A DNA stretch of 64,000 nt from an uncultured Alphaproteobacteria bacterium (GTDB lineage Bacteria > Pseudomonadota > Alphaproteobacteria > HIMB59 > GCA-002718135), in the NCBI GenBank assembly GCA_902590695.1, contig CACIXR010000006.1:1-64000 (forward strand), read 5' to 3'. Shown here one piece after another: positions 26,941 to 35,308 of this stretch. Position numbers and translations under genes: made by a program. Position 1 is the first letter of the stretch. Each line of letters starts with the position of its first letter. The notes under the pieces are model-generated. The model did not search any database. It worked only from the letters and a program-made list of their open reading frames with translations, and was not told the DNA's origin.

Positions 26941-27309
26941 TTAGTCGTGTTCTCCACCTGGATCATTTTTTGGCAAAGCAACTTTATAAGGATTGCCATA
27001 TTTATCTCTATAAATAACGCTACCTCGTGCTCTATTCGCTGAATGGTAACCTTCTCTAAATTTATAGACATTCTCAGATATTTTAAAAGTAGCAATAGTG
27101 ATAGCAATGGCTGCGATTAAAAGAAAATGTGTAGCAAAAGTTACTCCCATTACATACCACGATCCTACATAAAGACTGAATGCGATACACCACATCCATG
27201 CTAATATTTGTAATACCATGTGTCTGACTTGTAGGTCGGGAATGTGCTTTAGTGGGTTAAAATCGTGACTCATAACACTATCCCAGCATTCGACTATAAA
27301 TTGTCTCAT
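26941..27309 (-). CDS. Conserved two-helix membrane protein, unknown
   Basis: A 122-residue protein with a soluble amphipathic N-terminus (MRQFIVECWDSVMSHDFNPLKHIPDLQ), two hydrophobic helices (about 30-52 and 55-75) and a C-terminal polar tail with YRDKYGNPYKVALPKNDPGG. No family recognised. The N-terminal segment with Trp and His followed by two helices could place it as a small accessory subunit, but this is speculation. It lies between the rhodanese and a small barrel gene. Confidence 0.7.
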   Translation of the reverse strand: MRQFIVECWDSVMSHDFNPLKHIPDLQVRHMVLQILAWMWCIAFSLYVGSWYVMGVTFATHFLLIAAIAITIATFKISENVYKFREGYHSANRARGSVIYRDKYGNPYKVALPKNDPGGEHD

Positions 27310-27357
27310 AGTAAATAAATAGGTCTTTATTTTAAATAATAAATACCTTGTTAAATA

Positions 27358-27660
27358 TTAGTAATTTTCAACTATACTATACGTGTTTTCTTGAACTATT
27401 TCTCCTAGCTTACTTCCATCATTAATCATAAGTTTTAAATCTGAATGACTTCTAACTAAGTCTCTCGTTTTGCCTAAATGTTCAAAATTATCAAAATTAC
27501 AATTAAAAGAAATATGACCCCACATATTTCCAGACATAATTGCTATTGTGCATTTGTTAGCACCTTGATCTTTCCATAACTTTGCAAATTTTTTAACATT
27601 TTCCATTGCCTGATCGTTTTGACCAGGAAAAGGTTTCATAATCCACTGTATTCTAACCAT
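27358..27660 (-). CDS. Small dimeric alpha/beta-barrel-like protein
   Basis: A 100-residue protein with ferredoxin-like beta-alpha-beta-beta-alpha-beta pattern (MVRIQWIMKPFPGQ, MENVKKFAKLWKDQGA, GHISFNCNFDNFEHLGKT). A strong Shine-Dalgarno AGAAAGGAG precedes the ATG. It is likely a dimeric barrel of the ABM/DUF1330-like kind, with no identified substrate. It is one of about ten such small genes in this window and follows the secreted protein gene by 20 bases. Confidence 0.68.
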   Translation of the reverse strand: MVRIQWIMKPFPGQNDQAMENVKKFAKLWKDQGANKCTIAIMSGNMWGHISFNCNFDNFEHLGKTRDLVRSHSDLKLMINDGSKLGEIVQENTYSIVENY

Positions 27661-27680
27661 ATTTCTCCTTTCTAAATAAT

Positions 27681-28163
27681 TTAGTTTGGCATTTCTATTG
27701 ACGTAACAAAGTTTAAGGTATCGCCACCCATAAATTGAACACCATTTAAATAGCTACCTCCACCAGTCACTCCTTCAAACTTACCTGTTCCCGAAATAAA
27801 TGTCCAATCTCCTCCACCTTTAGCGGGTTCCCAATTTCCACTTGTCAGAAAAAGATCACCATCAGTGTCATGTACTGTACACATAAAAAATCCTGCTAGA
27901 GGTATGCCATCTTTATTTGCAATACCTTTACCCTTACAGTCTGCCATAACTTCTTTAGGCCACCCTTCTGGAGCATCATCATAAATCCAAAAAGAATCAT
28001 TGCTCCAGTTCCAAATTTGAGCTTCACTAGCTGTTACTATCGGTGCTTCAAAGCCACTTGTATTATATGCGGTTCCAGTAAATTCATATTTTTCACCAGC
28101 AAATGCAGAGCCAAACATTAAAAAAATGGAAGACATCAAGATTAGTAATAATTTATTTTTCAT
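27681..28163 (-). CDS. Secreted beta-barrel-like protein, unknown
   Basis: A 160-residue exported protein. The signal peptide is MKNKLLLILMSSIFLMFGSAFA. The mature part is rich in Gly/Trp/Thr with short strands (YEFTGTAYNT, DGDLFLTSGNWEPAKGGGDW, TFISGTGKFEGVTGGGSYLNG). GTGKFEGVTG resembles the repeat of lipocalin/allene-oxide-cyclase-like or DUF3224-type barrels. It has a clear ribosome site (AAGAGGAA). Two cysteines (ADCKGK and FMCTVH) could form a disulfide. Function unknown. Confidence 0.72.
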   Translation of the reverse strand: MKNKLLLILMSSIFLMFGSAFAGEKYEFTGTAYNTSGFEAPIVTASEAQIWNWSNDSFWIYDDAPEGWPKEVMADCKGKGIANKDGIPLAGFFMCTVHDTDGDLFLTSGNWEPAKGGGDWTFISGTGKFEGVTGGGSYLNGVQFMGGDTLNFVTSIEMPN

Positions 28164-28240
28164 ATTATTCCTCTTTTGTTTGTATATTTTGATATATTTT
28201 TATTTAGGTATTAAAATTTCACAGTTCAATAATAATTTCA

Positions 28241-28519
28241 TTACAGAACTTTTAATAAATCCTCATCATCAATCATTGCTTCAACTTGAGGAAAAGTACA
28301 CATAGGCGCCCAACTCATCATGAAACTGTGAAGTTTTTCATGACTTTCTGCATCTACGATTACATAACCATAGCCACTTGCTGAATTATGAACTCTAGCA
28401 ATTTTAGTTACTCCTTCAGGAAATTCAGCATCTCTTTCTTCTTGAGTCATATTTTTAAATAACTCTTGCGCAGCTGATTTCTTATCATCATATACAACAT
28501 ACTTTAAGTGATATAACAT
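28241..28519 (-). CDS. DUF3303-like small protein
   Basis: A 92-residue protein beginning MLYHLKYVVYDDKKSAAQELF. The pattern of an N-terminal strand, a helix, HNSASGYGYVIVDAESHEKLHSFMMSW and PQVEAMIDDEDLLKVL fits the DUF3303 group of dimeric alpha/beta barrels. Shine-Dalgarno GAAAGGA is present nine bases before ATG. No known function. It is divergent from the NTF2-like gene across a 221-base AT-rich gap that holds both promoters and no recognisable box. Confidence 0.72.
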   Translation of the reverse strand: MLYHLKYVVYDDKKSAAQELFKNMTQEERDAEFPEGVTKIARVHNSASGYGYVIVDAESHEKLHSFMMSWAPMCTFPQVEAMIDDEDLLKVL

Positions 28520-28740
28520 TTTTTATCCTTTCAATTTAATTAATTTCTAAAAATTATAATTTAATTGAAAATTATTAAAAAATTATGAATTGAAAAAATA
28601 GATCAAACATCTTTAAGAAGATTGTTAAGAACTCTGCTATATAAATATTTCATGTCTATAATGCATCCAAAGCATTTATCTAAGATTAAAAAATATGTAA
28701 CAAAAAGGTGTTAAAGTTATTGCAAAAGAAAGGAAAAATT

Positions 28741-29109
28741 ATGGACTCAAAAGCATTAGTAGAACAATGTTACGATCTCTTTGGAAAAGGTGACATGGAA
28801 GGTTTTATGAATATAGTACACGATGATTTTATTTGGGTATATCCAGGTGATAAGCATCCATTTTCTGGAACTCATAATAAAGAGGGTTTTCAAAAACAAT
28901 TAATGAAAACTCCTGAGCTTTGGACCAATTTTAAAGTTACGATAGAATCAATGATCAGCGAAGGTGATAAAGTTTTTGTAAATGCAAAAGCAACTGCTGA
29001 AGGCATGGATACAATTTTTGGACACTATATGGAAGTAAAAGATGATAAGTTGTCAAAGTTTATCGCTTATGATGATACTTTAAGTATGTTTAATGCAATG
29101 AAAAAATAG
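28741..29109 (+). CDS. NTF2/SnoaL-like small protein (cassette 1)
   Basis: A 122-residue NTF2-fold protein: MDSKALVEQCYDLFGKGDMEGFMNIVHDDFIWVYPGD gives the helix pair and first strand. Cone-shaped pocket residues D, W and Y follow, and strands near 60-115 complete the fold. I chose ATG 28741 because AAGGA lies a few bases before it; the longer frame from 28708 is unsupported. Such domains serve as isomerases, dehydratases or ligand-binding proteins. Paired with a small barrel gene at 29199, in the same way as 51669 with 52015/52362. Confidence 0.77.
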   Translation: MDSKALVEQCYDLFGKGDMEGFMNIVHDDFIWVYPGDKHPFSGTHNKEGFQKQLMKTPELWTNFKVTIESMISEGDKVFVNAKATAEGMDTIFGHYMEVKDDKLSKFIAYDDTLSMFNAMKK

Positions 29110-29129
29110 ATTTTATAAAAATTTCATTA

Positions 29130-29158
29130 GAGGGGATTAACTCCCCTCAAATGTTTTT
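29130..29158 (+). terminator. Intergenic terminator-like hairpin
   Basis: GAGGGG (29130-29135) pairs with CCCCTC (29143-29148), 7-base loop, followed by AAATGTTTTT. It lies between the NTF2-like gene and the barrel gene at 29199 and could separate or partly attenuate their transcription. Confidence 0.7.
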
Positions 29159-29198
29159 AAAAGAATACAAATTTCAATTGTAAGAAAGGAGTTTAATT

Positions 29199-29474
29199 AT
29201 GAAAATTATATCACACGCAAAATTAACTAAAGGTTATGAACATTGGAAACAAGCATTTGATGAAAACGAAAGTTTAAGACAAGAATATGGGGTTACTGTA
29301 TTAGCTTACGGACATCCCAAAGATAAAAAAGATGAAATTTATACTGTTCTTCAGGTTGAGTCTATGGAGCAAATGCAAGAAATGCTGAATTTGCCTTCAA
29401 TGGTAAAATTAAGAACAGAAGCAGGAGTAGATCTTGAAACTCAAACATTCATTATGTTAGAAGGTGGAAATTAA
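29199..29474 (+). CDS. Small alpha/beta-barrel protein (paralogue of the gene at 52362)
   Basis: A 91-residue protein, homologous along its length to that at 52362: shared blocks are LAYGHPKD near residue 47, YTVLQVESMEQMQ (YQVLEIESMEKMQ in the other) and KLRTEAGVDLETQ near 75. A canonical Shine-Dalgarno AAAGGAG lies before the ATG. The predicted fold is a ferredoxin-like dimeric barrel. I do not recognise a named family or substrate. The next gene starts 9 bases later. Confidence 0.75.
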   Translation: MKIISHAKLTKGYEHWKQAFDENESLRQEYGVTVLAYGHPKDKKDEIYTVLQVESMEQMQEMLNLPSMVKLRTEAGVDLETQTFIMLEGGN

Positions 29475-29483
29475 TATTATAAT

Positions 29484-29873
29484 ATGTCTAATCCTTTTAT
29501 TTTAATAGCTAGAATACGCGTAAAAGAAGGTAAGGTTGATGAGTATCTTAAGATAGCAAAAGAAGCTGATGACGCCGTTAATGATTCAGAACCAGATATG
29601 CTAATCCATACTTTTGATCAAGATCCAACAGATCCATTAGAATTTACCTGGAGTGAAGTCTACCGCACCAGTGAAGCGATGGTTCATCACATTAATAACC
29701 CTCCTGTTGTATCTTATGTAGAAAAACATCAAGAAATAGCCGATAAATTTGAAATAGAAGTTTACGGAAATATTACTGATGAGACTATTAAAGCCATTGA
29801 AGCTCTCAATGTACCCTTCAAGCACTTTAAAACAACAGAAGTTGGTTACATAAGAAAAGAAAAATTTATTTAA
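29484..29873 (+). CDS. ABM-like putative monooxygenase-fold protein
   Basis: A 129-residue protein with the antibiotic-biosynthesis-monooxygenase fold: FILIARIRVKEGKVDEYLKIAKEA, then DMLIHTFDQDPTDPLEFTWSEVYRT and MVHHINNPPVVSYVEKHQE. The single domain is extended by about 30 C-terminal residues (ETIKAIEALNVPFKHFKTTEV). ABM proteins act as quinol monooxygenases, heme-degrading enzymes or non-catalytic barrels. It is third in the cassette at 28741-29873 and ends at the hairpin at 29886. Confidence 0.75.
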   Translation: MSNPFILIARIRVKEGKVDEYLKIAKEADDAVNDSEPDMLIHTFDQDPTDPLEFTWSEVYRTSEAMVHHINNPPVVSYVEKHQEIADKFEIEVYGNITDETIKAIEALNVPFKHFKTTEVGYIRKEKFI

Positions 29874-29885
29874 TTTAATGAAAAA

Positions 29886-29910
29886 AAGCACTCTAGTTTG
29901 AGTGCTTCTT
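29886..29910. terminator. Bidirectional terminator hairpin
   Basis: AAGCACTC (29886-29893) pairs with GAGTGCTT (29900-29907) over a 6-base loop. An A run precedes and a T-rich stretch follows, so it can stop transcription from both the ABM-like gene and the convergent GYD gene. Confidence 0.85.
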
Positions 29911-29913
29911 AAA

Positions 29914-30231
29914 TTAAGAAGTAGGAGGAGAAAAATCTACTTTATTTCCCATTTCTCTTACTTTGTTTAAATCAACTGACTCTAAAGTTACTGCTTCTGT
30001 AAGAGTTCCTGCTGCTTTTGCTTTTAATGCACATGCAGCCATACTTTCAAATGAGTCTGCTTCAGTAATCATGACAAAATCATACTGCCCTCTTGTTATA
30101 TGATAATCAATTAATTTGCCCCCAACACTGCTAACCATTTTTTCCATAGCTGCTTTTCTGTCTGAGTCTCCATTAATGATACCATCTGCACCTTTTTGGG
30201 AATAAATACCTAATGATATAAAAATTGACAT
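29914..30231 (-). CDS. GYD-domain protein
   Basis: A 105-residue GYD-domain protein, another dimeric-barrel type: MSIFISLGIYSQKGADGI, then AAMEKMVSSVGGKLIDYHITRGQYDFVMITEADSFESMAAC at about 28-68, with the family's G-x-Y-D (GQYD) and D-x-x-S pattern. A strong Shine-Dalgarno GAAAGGAG precedes the ATG by nine bases. Function unknown in the family. It is 34 bases downstream of the TIM-barrel isomerase gene. Confidence 0.85.
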   Translation of the reverse strand: MSIFISLGIYSQKGADGIINGDSDRKAAMEKMVSSVGGKLIDYHITRGQYDFVMITEADSFESMAACALKAKAAGTLTEAVTLESVDLNKVREMGNKVDFSPPTS

Positions 30232-30265
30232 TTAATAATCTCCTTTCAATTTAATAATTATAAAT

Positions 30266-31174
30266 TTAAGCACTAATTTTATTAATTAATTCTTTTGCTA
30301 TTTTAATATTTTCTTCAAAATAAGGGTAATGTTTAGGTAATAATTCAAAATTAAAATTAGTATTTTTAGGAAATTGCAATTCATCAAATATTTCATCAAA
30401 GGGGATATTACCCCATCCTAATGGCAAATGAATATCACCCAAACCATAACTAACTGCTTCAGATTTATAAAAAGTTGGCATTTTTTGCAATAATCCAAAA
30501 GAGTCGTGCATGTGGAGATGCTCACTTAATGGAGCCATTGTTTTTATTTCACTTATATAATCAGCATTATTATAATTACAGTTAATATAAGCGTGGGAAA
30601 AATCTAAACATGCTTTAATTCTTTTATGATTGATTTGATTTAAATTATGCGCAATTTCACTTGGTAAAGGAGCGTAAGCCTCCATATTAAATGGAAATAA
30701 GCACTCAATAGCTAGAGTAACGTTACAAGAATCAGCTAAACTCGATAATTCTTCATAACACTCGTTTTGTTTTTCTAATAATTCACTGTAATGATTTTTA
30801 TCTTCAAATATTTTTTTAGTTGTATATCCAAAATGGGTCACTAAATGCGAAGCACCTAATTCACCTGATACTTCAATATTTTTTTTTAAAACCTCTTTGT
30901 GATCAGTAAAAAACTCTTCATCCATTAAGTTTACTGAAAGTTCTCCGTGAACAGTATAATTAAAGTCAAAAGTAGAAATAATTTTTTTTAGTTTATCTAT
31001 TTCGGGTTTAAAAATTTTTTTTCCCACAATTATATCTAAAGCATAAATTGGTAATTCTATTGAATCTACTTCTAATAATTTAAATTGAGTAAGTTCTCCT
31101 TCTAGAATTTCTAAATTACTACTACTATTATTGTTTACAGATGTTCCAGTAATTGAAAATCCAACTTTATTCAT
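30266..31174 (-). CDS. Sugar-phosphate isomerase/epimerase-family TIM barrel
   Basis: A 302-residue protein of the xylose-isomerase-like AP-endonuclease-2 superfamily. Metal-site clues are YTVHGELSVNL near 75, ASHLVTHFGY near 112, LAIECLFPFN near 152 (Glu), KACLDFSHAYINC near 190 (Asp, His), EHLHMHDSFG near 217 (His, Asp) and FNFELLPKHYPYFEENI near 275 (Glu). It most probably isomerises or epimerises a sugar or cyclitol, but the substrate cannot be read from sequence. It is divergent from an MFS gene across 85 bases. Confidence 0.83.
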   Translation of the reverse strand: MNKVGFSITGTSVNNNSSSNLEILEGELTQFKLLEVDSIELPIYALDIIVGKKIFKPEIDKLKKIISTFDFNYTVHGELSVNLMDEEFFTDHKEVLKKNIEVSGELGASHLVTHFGYTTKKIFEDKNHYSELLEKQNECYEELSSLADSCNVTLAIECLFPFNMEAYAPLPSEIAHNLNQINHKRIKACLDFSHAYINCNYNNADYISEIKTMAPLSEHLHMHDSFGLLQKMPTFYKSEAVSYGLGDIHLPLGWGNIPFDEIFDELQFPKNTNFNFELLPKHYPYFEENIKIAKELINKISA

Positions 31175-31259
31175 AAATTTTCAAGTAGGTTATATTTATT
31201 AAAATAATGTTAAGAAAAAAAAACTTTTTTAATTTTATATTCTTAGTAAAGTAGTCATA

Positions 31260-32477
31260 ATGTTACATAAAGTTCCTGTTCATAAACTTGGTATAGGCTC
31301 GATTTTTTCTTATGGTTTTCTTTTTTATTTATTTGCACCAGTAAAACCTTATTTGTCTAATTTTTTAGAAACTTCAGAAACTTCCATCCTTTTAATTTTA
31401 ACTATCAATTTACTAATTCAAGCAGCAATAATGCCTATCATTGGCAAATATATTGACAAATTTGGTGGATTAAAGGTGATGAGGATAGGTTTTATTATTG
31501 GCAGCATAGGTATTTGTTGTTTGGGTTTAATTGAATTGAATTATATATATTTTCAAAATTTTTTTTGGTTATCGTTATGTCTTATTTTAATATCAACAAG
31601 TCTTTCTATGTGTGGTTATGAATGTTCATTTAGTACAGTCATACAATTAGATGAAAAAAATTCTAGGAAAAATATTTCCATAATTACTTTTTATGGAGGA
31701 ATTGCAAGTACTATAACCTGGTTATGTATTTTCCCACTAATAGATATTTATAATCTATTAATTTCTTGTCTCATAATAAGTAGTTTATTATTAATTTATT
31801 CATTGATTATTAATTATGAAATTAAAAATCATACGCATTTAAATATACAAAAAAATAAATTTAAAAAATTCAATTTCCTTAAATTGGATATAAAACAAAG
31901 ATTAATTTTTCTAATATTAAGTATATCAAATTTCTTAAATGTCTTGGTATTTGCATCACTAACACTTTTTTGGATAAATTGGTTTTCAGAAATTTATGAA
32001 AACCCAAGCTTAGCAATAATATTAGCAAGCATTTATGGCCCCTTCCAAACTATTGGAAGATTAATCGAGATGTTTTTTGGATCAAAATTTGACGCAAGAA
32101 TAACGGGAACGATTGGATGCATTATTACTGCAATTAGTCTTATTTTAGTTCAATTTGATAATATATACTTTTCAATTTTATCAATGATCTTATTTGGGAT
32201 GGGTCACGGTGTCATAACTGTTACATTTGGATTTGTTACTAATCTTTACTTTGATGCAAAGATTTATGGTCAGGCAAAAAGTTTAATTGCATCTACAAGC
32301 AATATAGCAATGGCTATTGGCCCAAGTCTTGGTTCATTTTTATATTTTTATAGTGGGTATTTGATGTTTACATCTATGCTTGTAATTAAAATAATAATGA
32401 CTTTGATGTTTGCTTTATTAATAATTTTCGAACCAACGAATGCTGTTCATAAAAACATAAAATTTCACAGAAAATAA
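31260..32477 (+). CDS. MFS transporter
   Basis: A 405-residue major facilitator with about twelve membrane helices. The loop GKYIDKFGGLKVMRIGFIIG near residue 62 is the A-motif region. The second half begins near 215 after a polar loop (NHTHLNIQKNKFKKFNFLK). It starts at an ATG in an 85-base divergent gap with the isomerase gene, so the two may be co-regulated for uptake and conversion of one substrate. No substrate can be assigned. Confidence 0.87.
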   Translation: MLHKVPVHKLGIGSIFSYGFLFYLFAPVKPYLSNFLETSETSILLILTINLLIQAAIMPIIGKYIDKFGGLKVMRIGFIIGSIGICCLGLIELNYIYFQNFFWLSLCLILISTSLSMCGYECSFSTVIQLDEKNSRKNISIITFYGGIASTITWLCIFPLIDIYNLLISCLIISSLLLIYSLIINYEIKNHTHLNIQKNKFKKFNFLKLDIKQRLIFLILSISNFLNVLVFASLTLFWINWFSEIYENPSLAIILASIYGPFQTIGRLIEMFFGSKFDARITGTIGCIITAISLILVQFDNIYFSILSMILFGMGHGVITVTFGFVTNLYFDAKIYGQAKSLIASTSNIAMAIGPSLGSFLYFYSGYLMFTSMLVIKIIMTLMFALLIIFEPTNAVHKNIKFHRK

Positions 32478-32533
32478 TAATTAAAAGAAAATTTTAATAA
32501 AAAATTCATCAAAAAAGTATATTTTTCGAAATT

Positions 32534-32968
32534 ATGAATAAATCAGTTTTTATAGGTTTATTAGCAATATCTTTTTACGTTCAAGCTGATAATCATAAAG
32601 TCTATATTCCCATTGAAAGTGGTGCAGGTAAAATTGAGGATCCAGAATCGTATTTTAAAGAATACTTTTATAATTGTAATGATCCTGAAATTTTAAATCT
32701 CAATGCTAGATTAGAAAATGCTCTAGGAAGAATAGCTGAAGAAAAGAAAAAAGAAATAAATGATATCAGAAATGAAGGTGTCAACCTATGTAATGAAGGT
32801 AAAACTTTTTTTGCAAAAAATAAACTCACTGAAGGCTTTACCAAAGCAGAAGCTGCCGGTGAAGAGTATCTAAAGGACAGTGATAGTTTTTTTACCGGAT
32901 CAGAACTTCAAGATTCAAAAAAAGATGAGACTAATCAGGATAAAAAACCTTGGTGGAAGTTCTGGTAA
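32534..32968 (+). CDS. Small secreted protein, unknown
   Basis: A 144-residue exported protein with an N-terminal signal peptide (MNKSVFIGLLAISFYVQA). The mature part starts with DNHKVYIPIES, is strongly helical and charged (ENALGRIAEEKKKEINDIRNEG), has two cysteines (YNCND and NLCNEG) and ends in a basic tryptophan-rich KPWWKFW that could touch membrane. No family recognised. It converges on the phn operon end. Confidence 0.72.
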   Translation: MNKSVFIGLLAISFYVQADNHKVYIPIESGAGKIEDPESYFKEYFYNCNDPEILNLNARLENALGRIAEEKKKEINDIRNEGVNLCNEGKTFFAKNKLTEGFTKAEAAGEEYLKDSDSFFTGSELQDSKKDETNQDKKPWWKFW

Positions 32969-32996
32969 ATTTTTAATTATCTCTTAAAAAAAAATT

Positions 32997-34376
32997 TTAC
33001 TTCACTATAGCAACAAATACGTTACCAATTAATTTCCTTCTCAACCATTGTGAAAATGTATCCATCAAAAAAACAACAATTAAAATTAAAATTGACATAT
33101 AAGCAACGTTTTCAAAATTAGCACCTGTCATTATAGAGTCAAGAAATAACAAACCAATACCTCCCGCACCCATTGCACCTAAAATGACAGCACTTCTTGT
33201 GTTGGACTCAAAATAGTAAAGTGATTGAGAAACAAAAACTGGAAGAATTTGCGGTATTATTCCAAACCTGTGTTGTTGATTTCTTGTTGCGCCTGTTGAT
33301 TCAACTCCTTCATTTTGATTTTTTTCAATATTCTCAATTGCTTCAGACATTATTTTTCCTAAGGTACCTGTATCTGTGAATGCAATTGCTAGAATACCCG
33401 TATAAAGACCAGGTCCAAAAGCTCTTAAAAAAATCAAACTCCAAATTAAAAAATCAATTCCTCTTAAGGAGTCAAAAAATCTTCTTATAAAAAACCTAAC
33501 AAAATTAAAAGGAGTTATGTTTATTGCTGCTAAAAATGCTAAGAGAAGACCAAATATAGTAGCAAATAATGTTCCTATCACAGCCATAAAAATGGTATCC
33601 CTTAATGAAGAAAAAACCAATCCATGAAACCACTGCTCATTAGATAGAAATTCATTAAACATAAAGCGAGCATTTGATATTTCTGGATCTAATCTATTTG
33701 ACGAAAAAAATAATAAAAATAATTCTGATGATGAATACTTATTAAAAGGGCTTGCAAAATCAAAAAAGAAATATTTCCAACCAAATTGGAATCTATGTAT
33801 TTCAATTTTTTCCGAATAAACTTGCAATCTTTCAAATAAACTTGGCCTAACCTCAACTTTGTTTTCAGTAACCCTAATCCATTTAGGTAATTTTGGATCA
33901 TCAAATGTATACCCTTCAACTGTAGGTTTTCCATTTAAAAGTTTAAAAGTTAGCAGGAGATTTTTTTCTTCCTCATCGCCAAATCCTTTCATTTCAATTC
34001 TGTCTTTAAAAATATCGATTATTCCTTGATTATTAAATATTACTGAATGTTTATTAGTATCTGAAAGGAACCATTCTGGAAAATCTTTAGGATCATATTT
34101 AGTAAATGCCCCTCCTTCATAGCTTATAGTAACATCGCTTGTATCACTCCATTTTGTATTGATATGATCTTTGTAAGAGTATGAATCTTGAATCAATTTA
34201 GCTGCAAAATCAGGCTTAAATTGATCTGTTAGCTTGTTAAAACCAAGAGAGTAAAATGCAAAAATAGAGTATGAAATAATTAAGAATAAATAAAAAAAGC
34301 TTCTTAAGTATTTAGAAAATTTAATATTTATGACATCACTGTGTTTTTCTAAAAATTCTTTACTAACCTTATCCAT
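32997..34376 (-). CDS. phnE: Phosphonate ABC transporter permease PhnE (large, with periplasmic insertion)
   Basis: Second PhnE-type permease, last gene of the phn operon, 459 residues against about 260-290 usually. After a first helix near residues 25-45 there is a roughly 190-residue hydrophilic insertion (for example KWSDTSDVTISYEGGAFTKY, LLNGKPTVEGYTFDD), predicted periplasmic. The conventional permease core starts near 255 (LRDTIFMAVIGTLFATIFGLLLAFLAA). The EAA loop reads EAIENIEKNQNEGVESTGATR near 355, and AVILGAMGAGGIGLLF follows. Its start overlaps the stop of the other phnE (34376). The two permeases should form a heterodimer with PhnC and PhnD. Confidence 0.9.
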   Translation of the reverse strand: MDKVSKEFLEKHSDVINIKFSKYLRSFFYLFLIISYSIFAFYSLGFNKLTDQFKPDFAAKLIQDSYSYKDHINTKWSDTSDVTISYEGGAFTKYDPKDFPEWFLSDTNKHSVIFNNQGIIDIFKDRIEMKGFGDEEEKNLLLTFKLLNGKPTVEGYTFDDPKLPKWIRVTENKVEVRPSLFERLQVYSEKIEIHRFQFGWKYFFFDFASPFNKYSSSELFLLFFSSNRLDPEISNARFMFNEFLSNEQWFHGLVFSSLRDTIFMAVIGTLFATIFGLLLAFLAAINITPFNFVRFFIRRFFDSLRGIDFLIWSLIFLRAFGPGLYTGILAIAFTDTGTLGKIMSEAIENIEKNQNEGVESTGATRNQQHRFGIIPQILPVFVSQSLYYFESNTRSAVILGAMGAGGIGLLFLDSIMTGANFENVAYMSILILIVVFLMDTFSQWLRRKLIGNVFVAIVK

Positions 34377-35251
34377 TATTTATCTTTCGGAATAATAAAG
34401 CTTCCACCAATTAATTTCTGCCGGGTAAAAGTTGAAAAATAATCAAGTAACGTAATAGTCAAAATTAGTAAAAACATTACAGCAGTGATTTTGGCTCCAA
34501 AATTCCATTGAATTAAAGTGTTAAGCTGTTCACCAATTCCTCCGGCTCCAACAAACCCGAGTATTGTTGATGCTCGAACATTTATTTCTGCTCTTAATAA
34601 ACCATAACTTAGTAAAATAGGCATTACTTGTGGCAAAACACCAAATCTTATTCTAGACAACCAGGATGACCCAACAGACTCTAATCCTTCAATCTGTTTA
34701 TTATCTGCATTTTCAATAGCTTCAGAAAATAACTTTCCCAAAGCACCCGCTGTATGAATAATTATTGCTATAACGGCTGGTATCGGAGATCGACCTAGTA
34801 AATAAAGTAAGGTTATAGCAAGAACCAATTCAGGAAAAGCACGACAAATATCCATAATCCTTCTTGCAGTCCAAACAATAGTTTTATTTTTAATTAAATT
34901 TCCACTTGCAAATACACTAAGAATTAAGGCTAATATTGCACCAACAATTGTAGAAAATAAAGCCATATTAAAAGTATAAAGAAGATCAGGAACGTAATCT
35001 AAGACGTATCCAAACCAACTAAAACCAGCATCAAAAGTTTTAGCAAATAAAGCAATGGGATAATCAAAAAAATTATCTATTCCTCTTACAAAACTTCCAG
35101 CATTAGATTCTTCTGCAACATATGTTCCCGTTGCTAAAATTAAAATAATAGCTGCTATAGAGATTATAGAATAAAGCATTCTCGTTCTAGCCATCTTGTT
35201 AAGATTATCTTCAAGATATTTTAAGTGATTAGGTAGCTCTTTATTATTCAT
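34376..35251 (-). CDS. phnE: Phosphonate ABC transporter permease PhnE
   Basis: A 291-residue inner-membrane permease. Helices near 20-45, 95-120, 135-160 and 225-285; the EAA coupling loop is in LFSEAIENADNKQIEGLESVGSSWLSR near 180, and the typical STILGFVGAGGIGEQL near 232. It imports phosphonate (or phosphite/phosphate esters) with PhnC and PhnD. A hairpin at 35271 separates it from phnD, and it is coupled by a one-base overlap to the longer PhnE gene. Confidence 0.93.
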   Translation of the reverse strand: MNNKELPNHLKYLEDNLNKMARTRMLYSIISIAAIILILATGTYVAEESNAGSFVRGIDNFFDYPIALFAKTFDAGFSWFGYVLDYVPDLLYTFNMALFSTIVGAILALILSVFASGNLIKNKTIVWTARRIMDICRAFPELVLAITLLYLLGRSPIPAVIAIIIHTAGALGKLFSEAIENADNKQIEGLESVGSSWLSRIRFGVLPQVMPILLSYGLLRAEINVRASTILGFVGAGGIGEQLNTLIQWNFGAKITAVMFLLILTITLLDYFSTFTRQKLIGGSFIIPKDK

Positions 35252-35270
35252 AATATAAAATAAAAGGAAA

Positions 35271-35296
35271 TCAAAGCGAGCTTATACTCGCTTTGA
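35271..35296 (-). other. Intercistronic hairpin between phnD and phnE
   Basis: TCAAAGCGAG (35271-35280) and CTCGCTTTGA (35287-35296) form a perfect 10-bp stem with a 6-base loop, 13 bases after the phnD stop on the coding strand. On the minus strand a U-rich stretch follows, but without a long U run. It may stabilise phnD mRNA 3' ends or attenuate the permease genes. Confidence 0.75.
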
Positions 35297-35308
35297 CACT
35301 TTAGAAGA

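Noticed and set aside
28520..28740. AT-rich inverted motifs in the gap between the DUF3303-like and NTF2-like genes
   Set aside because: Arms are imperfect and the DNA is nearly all A and T, so chance pairing is expected.
33689..33934. 81-codon frame inside the large phnE
   Set aside because: Overlaps a gene with clear motifs in another frame on the same strand; coding bias is absent.
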